NCBI GenBank assembly: GCA_046290815.1
Contig: JBKBUF010000022.1
Coordinates: forward strand, 16,798 to 80,797
Reading direction: 5' to 3'
Length of the DNA stretch: 64,000 bases
From: JBKBUF01 sp046290815
GTDB taxonomy: Bacteria > Bacteroidota > Bacteroidia > Cytophagales > Cytophagaceae
Shown here: positions 25,386 to 34,255 of the stretch, one piece after another
How the letters are laid out: each line of letters starts with the position of its first letter
How positions within the stretch are numbered: the stretch's first letter is position 1
Program-made: the position numbers and the translations under genes
Notes under the pieces: model-generated
What the model saw: the letters and a program-made list of their open reading frames with translations, nothing else
What the model was told of the DNA's origin: nothing
The model's database searches: none

Positions 25386-27474
25386 CAAACTCTACTCTTC
25401 GGTTAAGCCTTCTTGTTTCTTCATGAGCATTGCTTGCTACAGGCTGGCTTCCGCCAAAGCCCTTTCCTGAAAGCCGGGAGGCAGCAATTCCTTTTCCTGT
25501 TAAGTATGTGATGATAGCTTTTACTCTATCTTCTGATAATTTGATATTAACTGCAGGATCGCCCTGATTATCGGTATGTCCGTTAAGCTGTATTTTTATA
25601 CCAGGATTGTCTTGTAATAACTTAACAAGTCTATCCAATTCTGCATAACTGCCCGGTAGTAGATCCGAAAGGCTCTTTCTGAAAAATACATTATTCAGAT
25701 TAATGCTTTTCCCAGTCTCAATCGGTGATAAAAACAAATCACGTTTCAGTTCTTTAAAATTATTGACTTCGCTTAAATCAATATTGTCTGCTACTGAAAA
25801 AAAGTTTTCCTTTTCTGCAAGGAATCCATAAGCCTTTCCATAGGGAAGAATAATCTTGTAGCTGCCATCTCCCGGGTTGGTTCTTGCAAGCCCGATTTCT
25901 TCCCCTGTATTGAGATCATGGTACACTATACTGGCAAAAAGCGGTTGTCCTGAACTTACGTCAGTTACTTTTCCATAAACCATTACAACAGGTTGTGGTA
26001 AAGATTCTTCATTTACCTTTATGCGGAATATATCACCAAGTCCCAGTGAATTATCTCTTGATGAAAAATAGGCGTAATTTCCTTCTGCGGGGATAGTGAA
26101 GTAAGCCTCCCATGAACCTGTATTAACAGCAGGGCCCAGATTAACAGGAGTACTCCATTTTTTCCAGGTATGGTCCAATCTTTTGCTCATGAAAATATCA
26201 CAATCGCCATATCCCGGATGACCGTTGCTTGCAAAGTATAAAGTAATGCCATCTGCCGCAAGGTATGGAGACATTTCTATTCCGAAAGTATTAATAACCG
26301 GTCCGAGGTTTTCGGGTTCTGACCAGCTGCCGTTTTTCTTTCTCCTGCTTACATACAGATCATTTTCTCCATAACTGTCTTTTCGTTCAATAGAAAATAT
26401 AATGTACTTGCCGTCTTGAGAAATAGAATTGGAATTTTCATGGGCATCATCATAGTAATTGGCTATAACAATATTTTCAGGTATGGTCCAGCCTTTTTCT
26501 GTTCTATGTGAAAATGAACAGCCAGGTCCTTTATATTTTCCTCCTTCATCATATTGGTGCATCAGCAAAAGTGTATGATTATCTCCGGTGACGCCTCTGA
26601 CGGAATTGTTGCTTTCATTGTTAACAGGAGTGCCAATATTCTTACGTTTACTCCAGTCATTTCCAGTGTTTAACTCTGAATAATAAATGTCATCTGAATG
26701 AGCTGAACCAAGGTTTGACGGGTCACCATTGACAGTAAAAAACAAAGTTTTACCGTCGCTTGAAATTACAGGTGATAGTTCATCGTAAGCCGAGTTAATA
26801 TTTGCTCCAAGGTTTTCCTTTTTAGCGATAATCGGTTCTTCTGTTAAATTCACAGGAGGGCAATCTTGTTTGACCATCAGGTAATCTATGTCTATGTGTA
26901 CCGGACCTGAGGAGAAAATACCTATTCTGCTACCCCAGAAATGAAGATCTTTTTTTTCAAATACCTTTTCCCCATTAATATAAAAAGTATAAACATTGCC
27001 TGCCTTTTTTACTGCTAAGCTATTTTCTTTATCCACGTTCTGATGTATGAAGTCACTGTCAGTCCAGTCTTTGTATGTTATTTCACTATTGTCTTTGGAG
27101 TTGTGTCTGTAAACCTTGTAGCTTCCGTCTCCTGAAATAAGATAGAAATATGATTTTTTGTCGTTGGTTTTTCGTTTATCTAATAATCTTAATCCAAAGC
27201 CTCTAGAAAGTTTACCGGTACGAAGTTTTACCTTGGTTTCAATATAAAAATCTTTATCAGGAGAAAGGTGTAATGATATGTCGTAGCAAAAACCCGTCTC
27301 TCCGGTAATTTTTAATTTATACCATCCATTTTCAATAACTGCTACGCTTTTTGCATCTGCTGATGTCACCCAGTTTTTAGAATTGTCATCAAACTGTTCA
27401 TTCAGAATAAAATCTTTCTGTGAATAGACAGAAGAAAAAGGTATTAACAGGGTAATTAATAAAAGGCACTTCAT
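25369..27474 (-). CDS. OmpA-family outer-membrane protein with PD40 propeller repeats
   Basis: This exported protein has 701 residues from ATG 27474 (MKCLLLITLLIPFSSVYSQ). The order is: a LamG/3-keto-disaccharide-like domain (about 20-190), PD40/WD40-like beta-propeller repeats (about 215-470, SSDGKTLFFTVNGDP and similar repeats), a carboxypeptidase-regulatory-like beta-sandwich, and a C-terminal OmpA peptidoglycan-binding domain (GHTDNQGDPAVNIKLSEDRV). Such proteins tie the outer membrane to peptidoglycan in Bacteroidota, and some are linked to gliding or T9SS (PorE-like). No T9SS genes adjoin it, so its role stays general. Confidence 0.85.
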   Translation of the reverse strand: MKCLLLITLLIPFSSVYSQKDFILNEQFDDNSKNWVTSADAKSVAVIENGWYKLKITGETGFCYDISLHLSPDKDFYIETKVKLRTGKLSRGFGLRLLDKRKTNDKKSYFYLISGDGSYKVYRHNSKDNSEITYKDWTDSDFIHQNVDKENSLAVKKAGNVYTFYINGEKVFEKKDLHFWGSRIGIFSSGPVHIDIDYLMVKQDCPPVNLTEEPIIAKKENLGANINSAYDELSPVISSDGKTLFFTVNGDPSNLGSAHSDDIYYSELNTGNDWSKRKNIGTPVNNESNNSVRGVTGDNHTLLLMHQYDEGGKYKGPGCSFSHRTEKGWTIPENIVIANYYDDAHENSNSISQDGKYIIFSIERKDSYGENDLYVSRRKKNGSWSEPENLGPVINTFGIEMSPYLAADGITLYFASNGHPGYGDCDIFMSKRLDHTWKKWSTPVNLGPAVNTGSWEAYFTIPAEGNYAYFSSRDNSLGLGDIFRIKVNEESLPQPVVMVYGKVTDVSSGQPLFASIVYHDLNTGEEIGLARTNPGDGSYKIILPYGKAYGFLAEKENFFSVADNIDLSEVNNFKELKRDLFLSPIETGKSINLNNVFFRKSLSDLLPGSYAELDRLVKLLQDNPGIKIQLNGHTDNQGDPAVNIKLSEDRVKAIITYLTGKGIAASRLSGKGFGGSQPVASNAHEETRRLNRRVEFVILEK

Positions 27475-27603
27475 ACAAACAGGTAAATGGGTGTAATCGT
27501 AAAAATATAATTTTACTTGCAAATTATAATTTTTGTGGGGCTTTTTTATTGACTACGAGCCATTTTTCCATGAACATTCCGGTGTTAAACTTCCCGTCCG
27601 GGT

Positions 27604-27639
27604 AAAAAAAGAGCACTGCCGGAAGACAGTGCTCTTTTT
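27604..27639. terminator. Bidirectional terminator before the OmpA-like gene
   Basis: GAGCACTG (27611-27618) pairs with CAGTGCTC (27627-27634), flanked by an A-run on the left and a T-run on the right. It stops the minus-strand GH20 transcript and could work in both directions. Confidence 0.75.
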
Positions 27640-27656
27640 AAAAAGCCAATTAATAA

Positions 27657-30254
27657 TTATTTGACATTTATTACGGCGATCCTGCCTGATCTGCCTTTAC
27701 TATCAAAAGCTGCCAGTTTAACAGTTCCCTGCACCTGAACAGGCTCTTTGTATTCAGGAGATGAGCTGTTAGGGGTACTTCCATCTGTGGTATATCTTAC
27801 TACCATTCCGGGAAAAGCTACGTTGGCTTTCAACATGCCATTCTCTATTATAGCGCCAGGTACCGGAATGCGGTAGTTTACTCCTCCCTGAAGATGGTTA
27901 AGTCTGACAAATTCTCTTTGGCCTAGTGCATTGGCAAATAAATTCCAATCTTTGTTAAGTTTTTCCATTCTCTTGGTCTTATTTGGTTCCATGCTCCAAT
28001 CAGGATTTTTGGCCCATGATCTTTCTGCCACTCCCAGAACCTTAGGAAAGGTATAATACTCTACCATTTCTTGTCCCTTCAGCGTTTCGCTGAAAAGTAA
28101 TCCCATCATACCAATAATATTTTTTTCTCCATCTTTATTAAGCTTACACTTGCTGCTTAATAAATCGTCCGCTACAGGATTACCATTTACATCTTTGTAT
28201 GCACAGTTGTAAATGTTATACGGAGTATATTCAAATGCTTTTCTTGCATCGTTAAAGCCTCCCCAATACAAACCAGGCTCCTCAGGTTCTTTGGTGTAGG
28301 CAAGGTCAAAATACAGGTTGGTAACATTAGAAAGAACAACAGGATAGCCGGCATTAGCAAGTTTATAACCCAGGTCTTCATTGCCCCATCCCCATACATT
28401 GTTCCACACATAAACCCTCATATTATCTTTTTTGAGATCCTCTCTTATTCTGGTGGAAGCATGATCGTGTTCCGATTCTCTGTGCAGAACAGCATCTTCA
28501 TAAACTCCTGAGATAAATCCTTTCGCTTCCAGAATTGCATTTACTCTGTCAAGGAAATAAGATTTAATATCATGAATATTGCTGATTTTGTCATTCTCCT
28601 GAATGAACTTTTCACAAGCAGGAGATTTAAGCCAAACGCCGTCCGGTACTTCATCTCCACCTGTATGTATTGTTGCTTTCTCTACACCGGCCTCTTTGTA
28701 CATTGAATGGAATTCTGATACTACTGTTTCGAGGAAGTTGTATATGCCTTCTTCGCACGGACACACTACATTGTCGTTAAAAAGCTGAACAGATTTATAT
28801 TCTGATTTGTCGTTCAAATCTCTCAGAAGGTATTTTTTTGCTTCTTCAGTTTTGCCCTGTGCCATCAGTCTGTTAAATCTTACATCCATCGACTTAATTG
28901 CTGCTCTGGCATGGCCTGGTACGTCTATCTTTGGAATAAACTCAATATTCCTTTCTTTAGCATATTTTATTAACTCGATGAAATCATTTCTGGTGTAATA
29001 TCCGTTCCCGTGACCCTTACTTCCGTCAGGTCCGCTTCCATATGCCGGAATCAACATATCCTGTTCAGTAGTAGTATGTCCTCTTTTGCTTCCTATTTCA
29101 GTTAGCTCCGGGAGCGATTTTATTTCTACTCTCCAACCTTCGTCATCTCCAACGTGAATTATGAACTTGTTTATTTTGTAAAAGGAAAGAATATCCAGGA
29201 GCTTAAGTACAGTTTCTTTTTTATGGAAATTTCTTGAAGCATCAAGGAACATTCCTCTATATAGCATTTGAGGTGCATCTTCAATGGCAGCTGTTCTTAC
29301 TTGTAGTTCATCTGATTTTCCGGCATAAGCATTTACATTGATCAGGGCCCTTAAACTTTGTGCTCCATAAAATGCACCTGCCTTGTCCTGAGCAGTAACA
29401 ATAATACCGGTACCAGCTACATTAAGTGTATAAGCTTCATTGGAATTACTGAAGTTGTTTTTTTTCTTCACTAATGATATAATATTCGCTCCTGATTGTT
29501 CTCCTTCGGAAATGGAAACAGGCTTTATTAAGAGCTTGTTTAATTCTCCTGCGAGAAACTCTGCCTGTTCTTTAAATTCAGGATTGTATTTGATTGTAGT
29601 GCTGGCATTGATAACTACATTGTCTTTTCCATATGTTGCCTTTAGGGGAGTCGGAATTATCTGAGGTATTTCAGATTCTGAAATAAGGCTTAATAAAAGA
29701 TTTTCCTGATAATTGGTTTCAGCTGTAGGTATAATCACATTGTCACTGTTGCTTCTTCTTAAGACTTCTCTGTTAAATTCTGAGATGTTATATGATACCA
29801 ATTGAGGTGCGCCTGCTTTTCCTGTTTTATCCTTGAAGACAACGTAAAATCCGTTTGGTGCATCACTGTATTTGATAACAGGAGCTCCTCCAAGAATAGT
29901 AATTGTTACTTTTTCTCCGGTTTTTAAAATTGGAAATTTTTCAGTCGGCTCAATTTTATGAAAATCTCCATTGATATGTGTAAGTTTTATGATCCCCGGA
30001 AGACTGTCGGTAATTATGTTTCTGCACATGGCATAAGAAAAAAAGATTTCCCAGTCTTTATTACTCAATTCTCTGGTACTTTTATTTTCTAAGGTGAGTT
30101 GAACTTTGTGAAGTCCCTGATCAGTATAGTTATTTGCAAGCAGATCAAAAGTAATCGCTAAGTCCTTTCCTTCCGGAAATTCATTTTTTTCAGAACAGGA
30201 AATAATTAATAATGAACATAGAAGAACCAGCAGTTCGTATCTTAATTTACTCAT
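27657..30254 (-). CDS. GH20 beta-N-acetylhexosaminidase (chitobiase) lipoprotein
   Basis: This 865-residue lipoprotein has a lipobox LIISC at Cys20. Domains in order are: an N-terminal chitobiase carbohydrate-binding domain (about 25-170), GH20b (about 190-320), the GH20 TIM barrel (about 325-770) and a C-terminal CHB_HEX_C domain (RYTTDGSTPNSSSPEYKEPV). The catalytic pair is Asp534-Glu535 in HTGGDEVPDGVW. The enzyme cleaves terminal GlcNAc from chitobiose and chitin oligomers in the periplasm or at the surface. It fits the three GH18 chitinases and NagP/NagX-like genes further right in this window. Confidence 0.93.
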   Translation of the reverse strand: MSKLRYELLVLLCSLLIISCSEKNEFPEGKDLAITFDLLANNYTDQGLHKVQLTLENKSTRELSNKDWEIFFSYAMCRNIITDSLPGIIKLTHINGDFHKIEPTEKFPILKTGEKVTITILGGAPVIKYSDAPNGFYVVFKDKTGKAGAPQLVSYNISEFNREVLRRSNSDNVIIPTAETNYQENLLLSLISESEIPQIIPTPLKATYGKDNVVINASTTIKYNPEFKEQAEFLAGELNKLLIKPVSISEGEQSGANIISLVKKKNNFSNSNEAYTLNVAGTGIIVTAQDKAGAFYGAQSLRALINVNAYAGKSDELQVRTAAIEDAPQMLYRGMFLDASRNFHKKETVLKLLDILSFYKINKFIIHVGDDEGWRVEIKSLPELTEIGSKRGHTTTEQDMLIPAYGSGPDGSKGHGNGYYTRNDFIELIKYAKERNIEFIPKIDVPGHARAAIKSMDVRFNRLMAQGKTEEAKKYLLRDLNDKSEYKSVQLFNDNVVCPCEEGIYNFLETVVSEFHSMYKEAGVEKATIHTGGDEVPDGVWLKSPACEKFIQENDKISNIHDIKSYFLDRVNAILEAKGFISGVYEDAVLHRESEHDHASTRIREDLKKDNMRVYVWNNVWGWGNEDLGYKLANAGYPVVLSNVTNLYFDLAYTKEPEEPGLYWGGFNDARKAFEYTPYNIYNCAYKDVNGNPVADDLLSSKCKLNKDGEKNIIGMMGLLFSETLKGQEMVEYYTFPKVLGVAERSWAKNPDWSMEPNKTKRMEKLNKDWNLFANALGQREFVRLNHLQGGVNYRIPVPGAIIENGMLKANVAFPGMVVRYTTDGSTPNSSSPEYKEPVQVQGTVKLAAFDSKGRSGRIAVINVK

Positions 30255-30416
30255 AGAATTTTTTGATTTTTTTATTACAGTTAAGAATAAAATTACAATC
30301 TAAATCGGAATTATGCGGGCTATTGATCAATTATTTTTCGGAAATAGTGATATTATTCTTCAGAAATGTACAAAATTATATTTTACTAATAGTTAGTTGT
30401 ATTTCAGCGTCAGATA

Positions 30417-31223
30417 TCACGATCCTCTTTGCTTGTAATCTTCTAAGGTCATTTCCATTGTGCCCACAATAAGTTTTACTTCCATTAGCAATGGAATTTT
30501 TTCTTCATTATTTGTGAGATAAATTTTGGCAGGAAAATCTCCGGAAAGAATATTATTTTCAGGTAATATAGGTGCGACAATTATTGTATTATATTTTTTT
30601 TTCTTAAGCTTTATTTCTGTTTCCCCAATGTATTTGAATCTGATATTGTAAGAATGATCTTCCATGAAAACATCTATCGTAACAAAGTCACCTTTATTCA
30701 TGGTTTCGAAAGGGATGTTTCTCAAAAGGTAGAAGCAACTAACCATGTCATCAATGTCATGTTTAATGTGGAAATGTTTTAATTTGGGATTTTCAGAATT
30801 AGTTGTGTCTTTTACAACTGCTCTGGCACTATCCCTTTCAAAAACCGTATATTCAAGCTTCCTGTATTTGTTTTCCTGAATTTGTCTTGAGAAACTGCAA
30901 GGCAAATAAGAAGCAGTATCAATGATTGAATGATAAGAATTGTTGAGGCTGGTAAGCCAACCGGTAATACCGCTAAGCTGTAAATTTACTTTGCTGCTAT
31001 AGCAGGTCTTATTTTCGAAGCTGGTGAGGGTAGGTAAAGTTTCTATAGTAAGTACCCCCGGATTAAGTAAACCGTAACTTACATTGTATTTAAAATATTC
31101 CGCTTTTTTGTAGTAGTTTGTTTTGATGTTTACTTTAAATAGTGTAGGTAAATATGGTTCTTCCTTGTTTGGCTCACAGGAAGATAAACATAAAACAGAA
31201 AGCAGCGCTAAAACAAATCTCAT
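30417..31223 (-). CDS. DUF3108-like lipoprotein
   Basis: This 268-residue protein has a lipoprotein signal (ALLSVLCLSSCEPNKEE). The mature part is all-beta, with features recalling DUF3108 proteins: KKAEYFKYNVSYGLLNPGVL near the N-terminus and DMVSCFYLLRNIPFETMNKG in the middle. Such proteins sit in the periplasm of Bacteroidota, with unknown function. It is alone on the minus strand, 162 bp upstream of the GH20 start, and divergent from the SIMPL gene. Confidence 0.7.
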   Translation of the reverse strand: MRFVLALLSVLCLSSCEPNKEEPYLPTLFKVNIKTNYYKKAEYFKYNVSYGLLNPGVLTIETLPTLTSFENKTCYSSKVNLQLSGITGWLTSLNNSYHSIIDTASYLPCSFSRQIQENKYRKLEYTVFERDSARAVVKDTTNSENPKLKHFHIKHDIDDMVSCFYLLRNIPFETMNKGDFVTIDVFMEDHSYNIRFKYIGETEIKLKKKKYNTIIVAPILPENNILSGDFPAKIYLTNNEEKIPLLMEVKLIVGTMEMTLEDYKQRGS

Positions 31224-31375
31224 TTTCTGAACTTATACATTTGGAAACGAATAAATTTAATGCTAATTATTTTTTCATAAACCAGTAATTTAAAAAATAC
31301 TTATTTGTAGTTAATTTATGCTTTTTCAGATCAAGGTCTGATATTATATAAATCATTGTAAATCAATAGCATTTT

Positions 31376-32077
31376 ATGAGATCAATTTTGTTAGTCCTTT
31401 TTTTATTACCCATCTCACGAGCCTCATTTGCTCAGAATGAGATCAGTAAAATCACAACCATTGGAATCTCAAATAAGAAGGTCCAGCCTGATCTGGCTTT
31501 CCTTTACATGGATTTTAATGAATATAACAAGGATTTTAACAAAGCTGTATTATCGCTTACAGTTAAAAACAATCAGTTGGAGAAGGCTATAGTTGCTGCG
31601 GGTTTTAAAAAGGAGGATTTGAAGACAACCGGATACACTGTAAACAAGACAGTGCTTTATGGACAAGGTAATAATCCTGACACGGTATTTCTTGCACGCC
31701 AATCCTATGTACTTGAGTTTCCTAATGACAAGCAAAAAATAGTTGCATTGGTTAAAACGATTTCTGCTCAGATAAAAGATATTTCTTTCAACTTCTCATT
31801 TGGACTTTCAGAGACCAAATCAAAAGAGGTTGAAGCGGAACTGATTAAAGCATCAGTTGCCGATGCAACTTCAAAGGCAGAAATTATCGCGACAGCTGCA
31901 GGTATAAAACTTAAAAGAATTTATGAAATTAAATATGGAAACAGACGGGAAGCTCCTGTTTATAAACAAATGATGGCTGAGACTGCCATGTCTGATCAGG
32001 AATTCAGGGGATTTGAAGTAAAAGATGTTGAAATAGAAAAAGAAATTGTTATAACCTGGGAAATAAATCAACCATAA
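31376..32077 (+). CDS. SIMPL-domain (DUF541) exported protein
   Basis: This 233-residue exported protein has a signal peptide ending SFAQ. One SIMPL/DUF541 domain follows (about 24-230): ITTIGISNKKVQPDLAFLYM at the start and ASVADATSKAEIIATAAGIK near the end. Family members (e.g. BP26) form periplasmic oligomers linked to envelope stress, but their activity is not known. It begins a run of plus-strand genes with short gaps (to about 34200). Confidence 0.85.
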   Translation: MRSILLVLFLLPISRASFAQNEISKITTIGISNKKVQPDLAFLYMDFNEYNKDFNKAVLSLTVKNNQLEKAIVAAGFKKEDLKTTGYTVNKTVLYGQGNNPDTVFLARQSYVLEFPNDKQKIVALVKTISAQIKDISFNFSFGLSETKSKEVEAELIKASVADATSKAEIIATAAGIKLKRIYEIKYGNRREAPVYKQMMAETAMSDQEFRGFEVKDVEIEKEIVITWEINQP

Positions 32078-32148
32078 TACCTACAGGAATTTTTTGCACT
32101 AACCTATGCCTGCCATTGTTCTTTATTTAAAGAAAACAAAGGAATGAT

Positions 32149-32685
32149 ATGGCATCAACTAGTGAAGATAGAATCAGACTGTTAGATATAGCAGATTCAG
32201 TTAGAGAAATTCAAAGTTACATAGGCGGGGGTAGTTTTAAGGATTACTCTACAGACGAGCATTCACGGGAAGCTGTTACCCAACATTTACTCCAAATAGG
32301 AGGAGCAGCGGCCATGCTTTCAGATGAATTTAAAGAAACTTACGGAGAGATAGACTGGGATTTGCTGACCGGACTTCAATACGCAAATTTTGATGAAAAA
32401 CTTGAATTGGATTTGCATCCGATCTGGCACATTGTTTCAGATGATCTGCCTGAAATTATGAATCAGGTACTGGATCTGGCTGCTGTTCTGGAAGCTGATG
32501 AAGACCTTGAAAGTGTTACCTTGAATGAGGAGGATCTTCAGGATGTAAAAGATCTTCACTTCAAAAAGGAATTGGACGTCAATCCTCAAAATCAGGATAT
32601 AGATACCGAGGACGAAGCTGAAGATAGTAATATAGAAGATGATATGACAGTAATTTATCCGGGTAATAGAAGTGAGAAACGTTAA
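32149..32685 (+). CDS. HepT-like (DUF86/HEPN) protein lacking the RNase motif, with acidic tail
   Basis: Residues 6-110 of this 178-residue protein follow the HepT/DUF86 pattern: an opening EDRIRLLDIADSVREIQSYI, then EAVTQHLLQIGGAAAMLSDEF and PIWHIVSDDLPEIMNQV at the end. The active RNxxxHxY segment of HepT toxins aligns without gaps to QYANFDEK, so Arg, His and Tyr become Gln77, Asp82 and Lys84. Residues 115-178 are a highly acidic tail. No MntA nucleotidyltransferase antitoxin gene is beside it. It is probably a domesticated, catalytically dead HEPN protein; alignment by eye, so moderately sure. Confidence 0.6.
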   Translation: MASTSEDRIRLLDIADSVREIQSYIGGGSFKDYSTDEHSREAVTQHLLQIGGAAAMLSDEFKETYGEIDWDLLTGLQYANFDEKLELDLHPIWHIVSDDLPEIMNQVLDLAAVLEADEDLESVTLNEEDLQDVKDLHFKKELDVNPQNQDIDTEDEAEDSNIEDDMTVIYPGNRSEKR

Positions 32686-32696
32686 AAATCAGAGCT

Positions 32697-32882
32697 ATGG
32701 TGAACAAAGAAAATAAAAACATTGAAAACACTGCTCATGTAAAACCTAAAGAAGGTGCCGGAATAGCTGATGAAAAAGTCAGAAAACAGAAGGAGCTGAC
32801 GCACAAAGGCAGGCCCGGGGAAATTGATGATGAAGAAATTGAAAATACTTACCAAAAAGGGTTTGACAGAACAGGAGATTAA
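32697..32882 (+). CDS. Small hydrophilic hypothetical protein, 61 residues
   Basis: This 61-residue charged protein (MVNKENKNIENTAHVKPKEG, then DDEEIENTYQKGFDRTGD) has no signal or membrane segment and is probably disordered. It begins 11 bp after the HepT-like gene, so it is likely cotranscribed. The composition resembles small stress-associated hydrophilic proteins of Bacteroidota, but I do not recognise it. Confidence 0.55.
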   Translation: MVNKENKNIENTAHVKPKEGAGIADEKVRKQKELTHKGRPGEIDDEEIENTYQKGFDRTGD

Positions 32883-32935
32883 CAGCTTTAAACTATTTCA
32901 TTGCTGATTAGTTGTTACCTGAAATCTCTGTGCCT

Positions 32936-33649
32936 ATGAGCTTGTTATTTAAAAAAGAAGAAAAAATGTCTGTTTTTTCTTATCATTATATCTACGGCCA
33001 TAATTGTTATAATGACGAAGACTGTAAAAAGGAGTTTGAACAGGATTTCCTTGGCAGATCCGGTTACAGTCATATCATAAAAAAGATAGAATATTATCTG
33101 GCCTATGTTTCCCTTTTAGCTGATTCACAGGAAAAATTTCTTTTAATCCGAGATTCCCCTTTACTTTCTTCCTTTTCACGGATAAAAAAAAGAGCCCAGG
33201 TTAAATGGAAATACGAAGTAATCGCCAATGATTTTGAAGGAATAGGTATTGATAAAGGATTTGTTCATGCCAAAGAGCCTCATGTGTTGATGTATGCAGC
33301 AGACCTTTATTCAGTGATCGATATACCGGAGGATGTATTCGAGGAAGATTATACAAGTCTTACTGTTTTTGCCATTTCTCCCGGCCGAGTTAAATTGTTA
33401 GAAGAGTTTTTAAATTCAGAAGCTAAACCTCAGCTTGAAAATTTTCTGCAGGATGATGAGGTGTTTTTTAACATTATCTCAGGCAAGAATTACGGATACT
33501 TTGATTCGGTATTAGTGAAGTCCAAAACAGATATTTGGGATAAAATTTGCAGATACAATACAATGATGAGAAAAAGAGGATATCAGATCGACGAGTACTG
33601 TAATGATATGTTGAAAAAGGATTTAGGTGAAGAAAAGAAGTTGTCATAA
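32936..33649 (+). CDS. Uncharacterised cytosolic protein
   Basis: I start this protein at ATG 32936; the frame is open from a TTG at 32912, and another ATG is at 32966. It is about 237 residues, soluble, with YHYIYGHNCYNDEDCKKEF near the start, then mixed alpha/beta segments and IDIPEDVFEEDYTSLTVFAI. A Cys/His cluster (HNCYNDEDC) near the N-terminus might bind metal. I recognise no family. It is 53 bp after the 61-residue gene and 6 bp before the DUF2721 gene. Confidence 0.6.
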   Translation: MSLLFKKEEKMSVFSYHYIYGHNCYNDEDCKKEFEQDFLGRSGYSHIIKKIEYYLAYVSLLADSQEKFLLIRDSPLLSSFSRIKKRAQVKWKYEVIANDFEGIGIDKGFVHAKEPHVLMYAADLYSVIDIPEDVFEEDYTSLTVFAISPGRVKLLEEFLNSEAKPQLENFLQDDEVFFNIISGKNYGYFDSVLVKSKTDIWDKICRYNTMMRKRGYQIDEYCNDMLKKDLGEEKKLS

Positions 33650-33655
33650 AATTTC

Positions 33656-34201
33656 ATGGATAATATTTCTTCAGTAATCAGACTACTTACTGCCATGATT
33701 ACCCCGGCAGTTCTTATACTGGCCTGCGGTTCGCTTATATTAACAACATCACAAAGGCTTGCACGAGTTGTCGAAAGGACAAGAGCCATATTTGATCTTT
33801 TTGAAAAAGTTACTTGTAAAAAAGAAGATGAGTTTGTAATAGAAGAAAAGAGGATTCTTTTTGATCAACTCGGTAGGGCGACCAGAAGATCTACTTTGCT
33901 TCAAAATTGTCTGAACCTCCTTTACCTTGCCTTAAGCTGTTTTGTGGCTACAAGCATTACCATCGGACTCGTGGAATTGTCTGATTTCAATTGGACCTGG
34001 ATTCCGCTGGTTTTTACAATGGGTGGCGCTGCTGTACTTTTTTATTGCAGTATACAATTAGTCGTTGAATCGAGAATGGCGGTGAAATCAATTGAAATGG
34101 AAATGAATTTCCTTCTGAAAATTCGTCGCCATCATGCTCCTGAAGGTTATTTTAATCAACCTGAGATCAGTTTTTTAAAACGCTTTTTCGGAAGGGATTA
34201 A
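33656..34201 (+). CDS. DUF2721 membrane protein
   Basis: This 181-residue inner-membrane protein has hydrophobic segments at about 7-28 (LTAMITPAVLILACGSLILT), 85-108 and 112-138. Between the first and second are a basic motif, TTSQRLARVVERTRAIFDLF, and RATRRSTLLQNCLNLLYLAL, both typical of DUF2721. Family function is unknown. It is separated from the preceding gene by 6 bp, indicating cotranscription. Confidence 0.8.
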   Translation: MDNISSVIRLLTAMITPAVLILACGSLILTTSQRLARVVERTRAIFDLFEKVTCKKEDEFVIEEKRILFDQLGRATRRSTLLQNCLNLLYLALSCFVATSITIGLVELSDFNWTWIPLVFTMGGAAVLFYCSIQLVVESRMAVKSIEMEMNFLLKIRRHHAPEGYFNQPEISFLKRFFGRD

Positions 34202-34215
34202 CAATTCTAATGTTA

Positions 34216-34255
34216 CCATAGTTCTTTTAGTTGAACTTTAACAATAGAACTATGG
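34216..34255 (+). promoter_or_regulatory. Inverted repeat that contains the SDR start codon
   Basis: CCATAGTTCT (34216-34225) is perfectly complementary to AGAACTATGG (34246-34255), which includes the ATG at 34252-34254. In the mRNA the start codon could be held in a 10-bp stem with a 20-nt loop. Regulation by this structure is inference. Confidence 0.45.
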
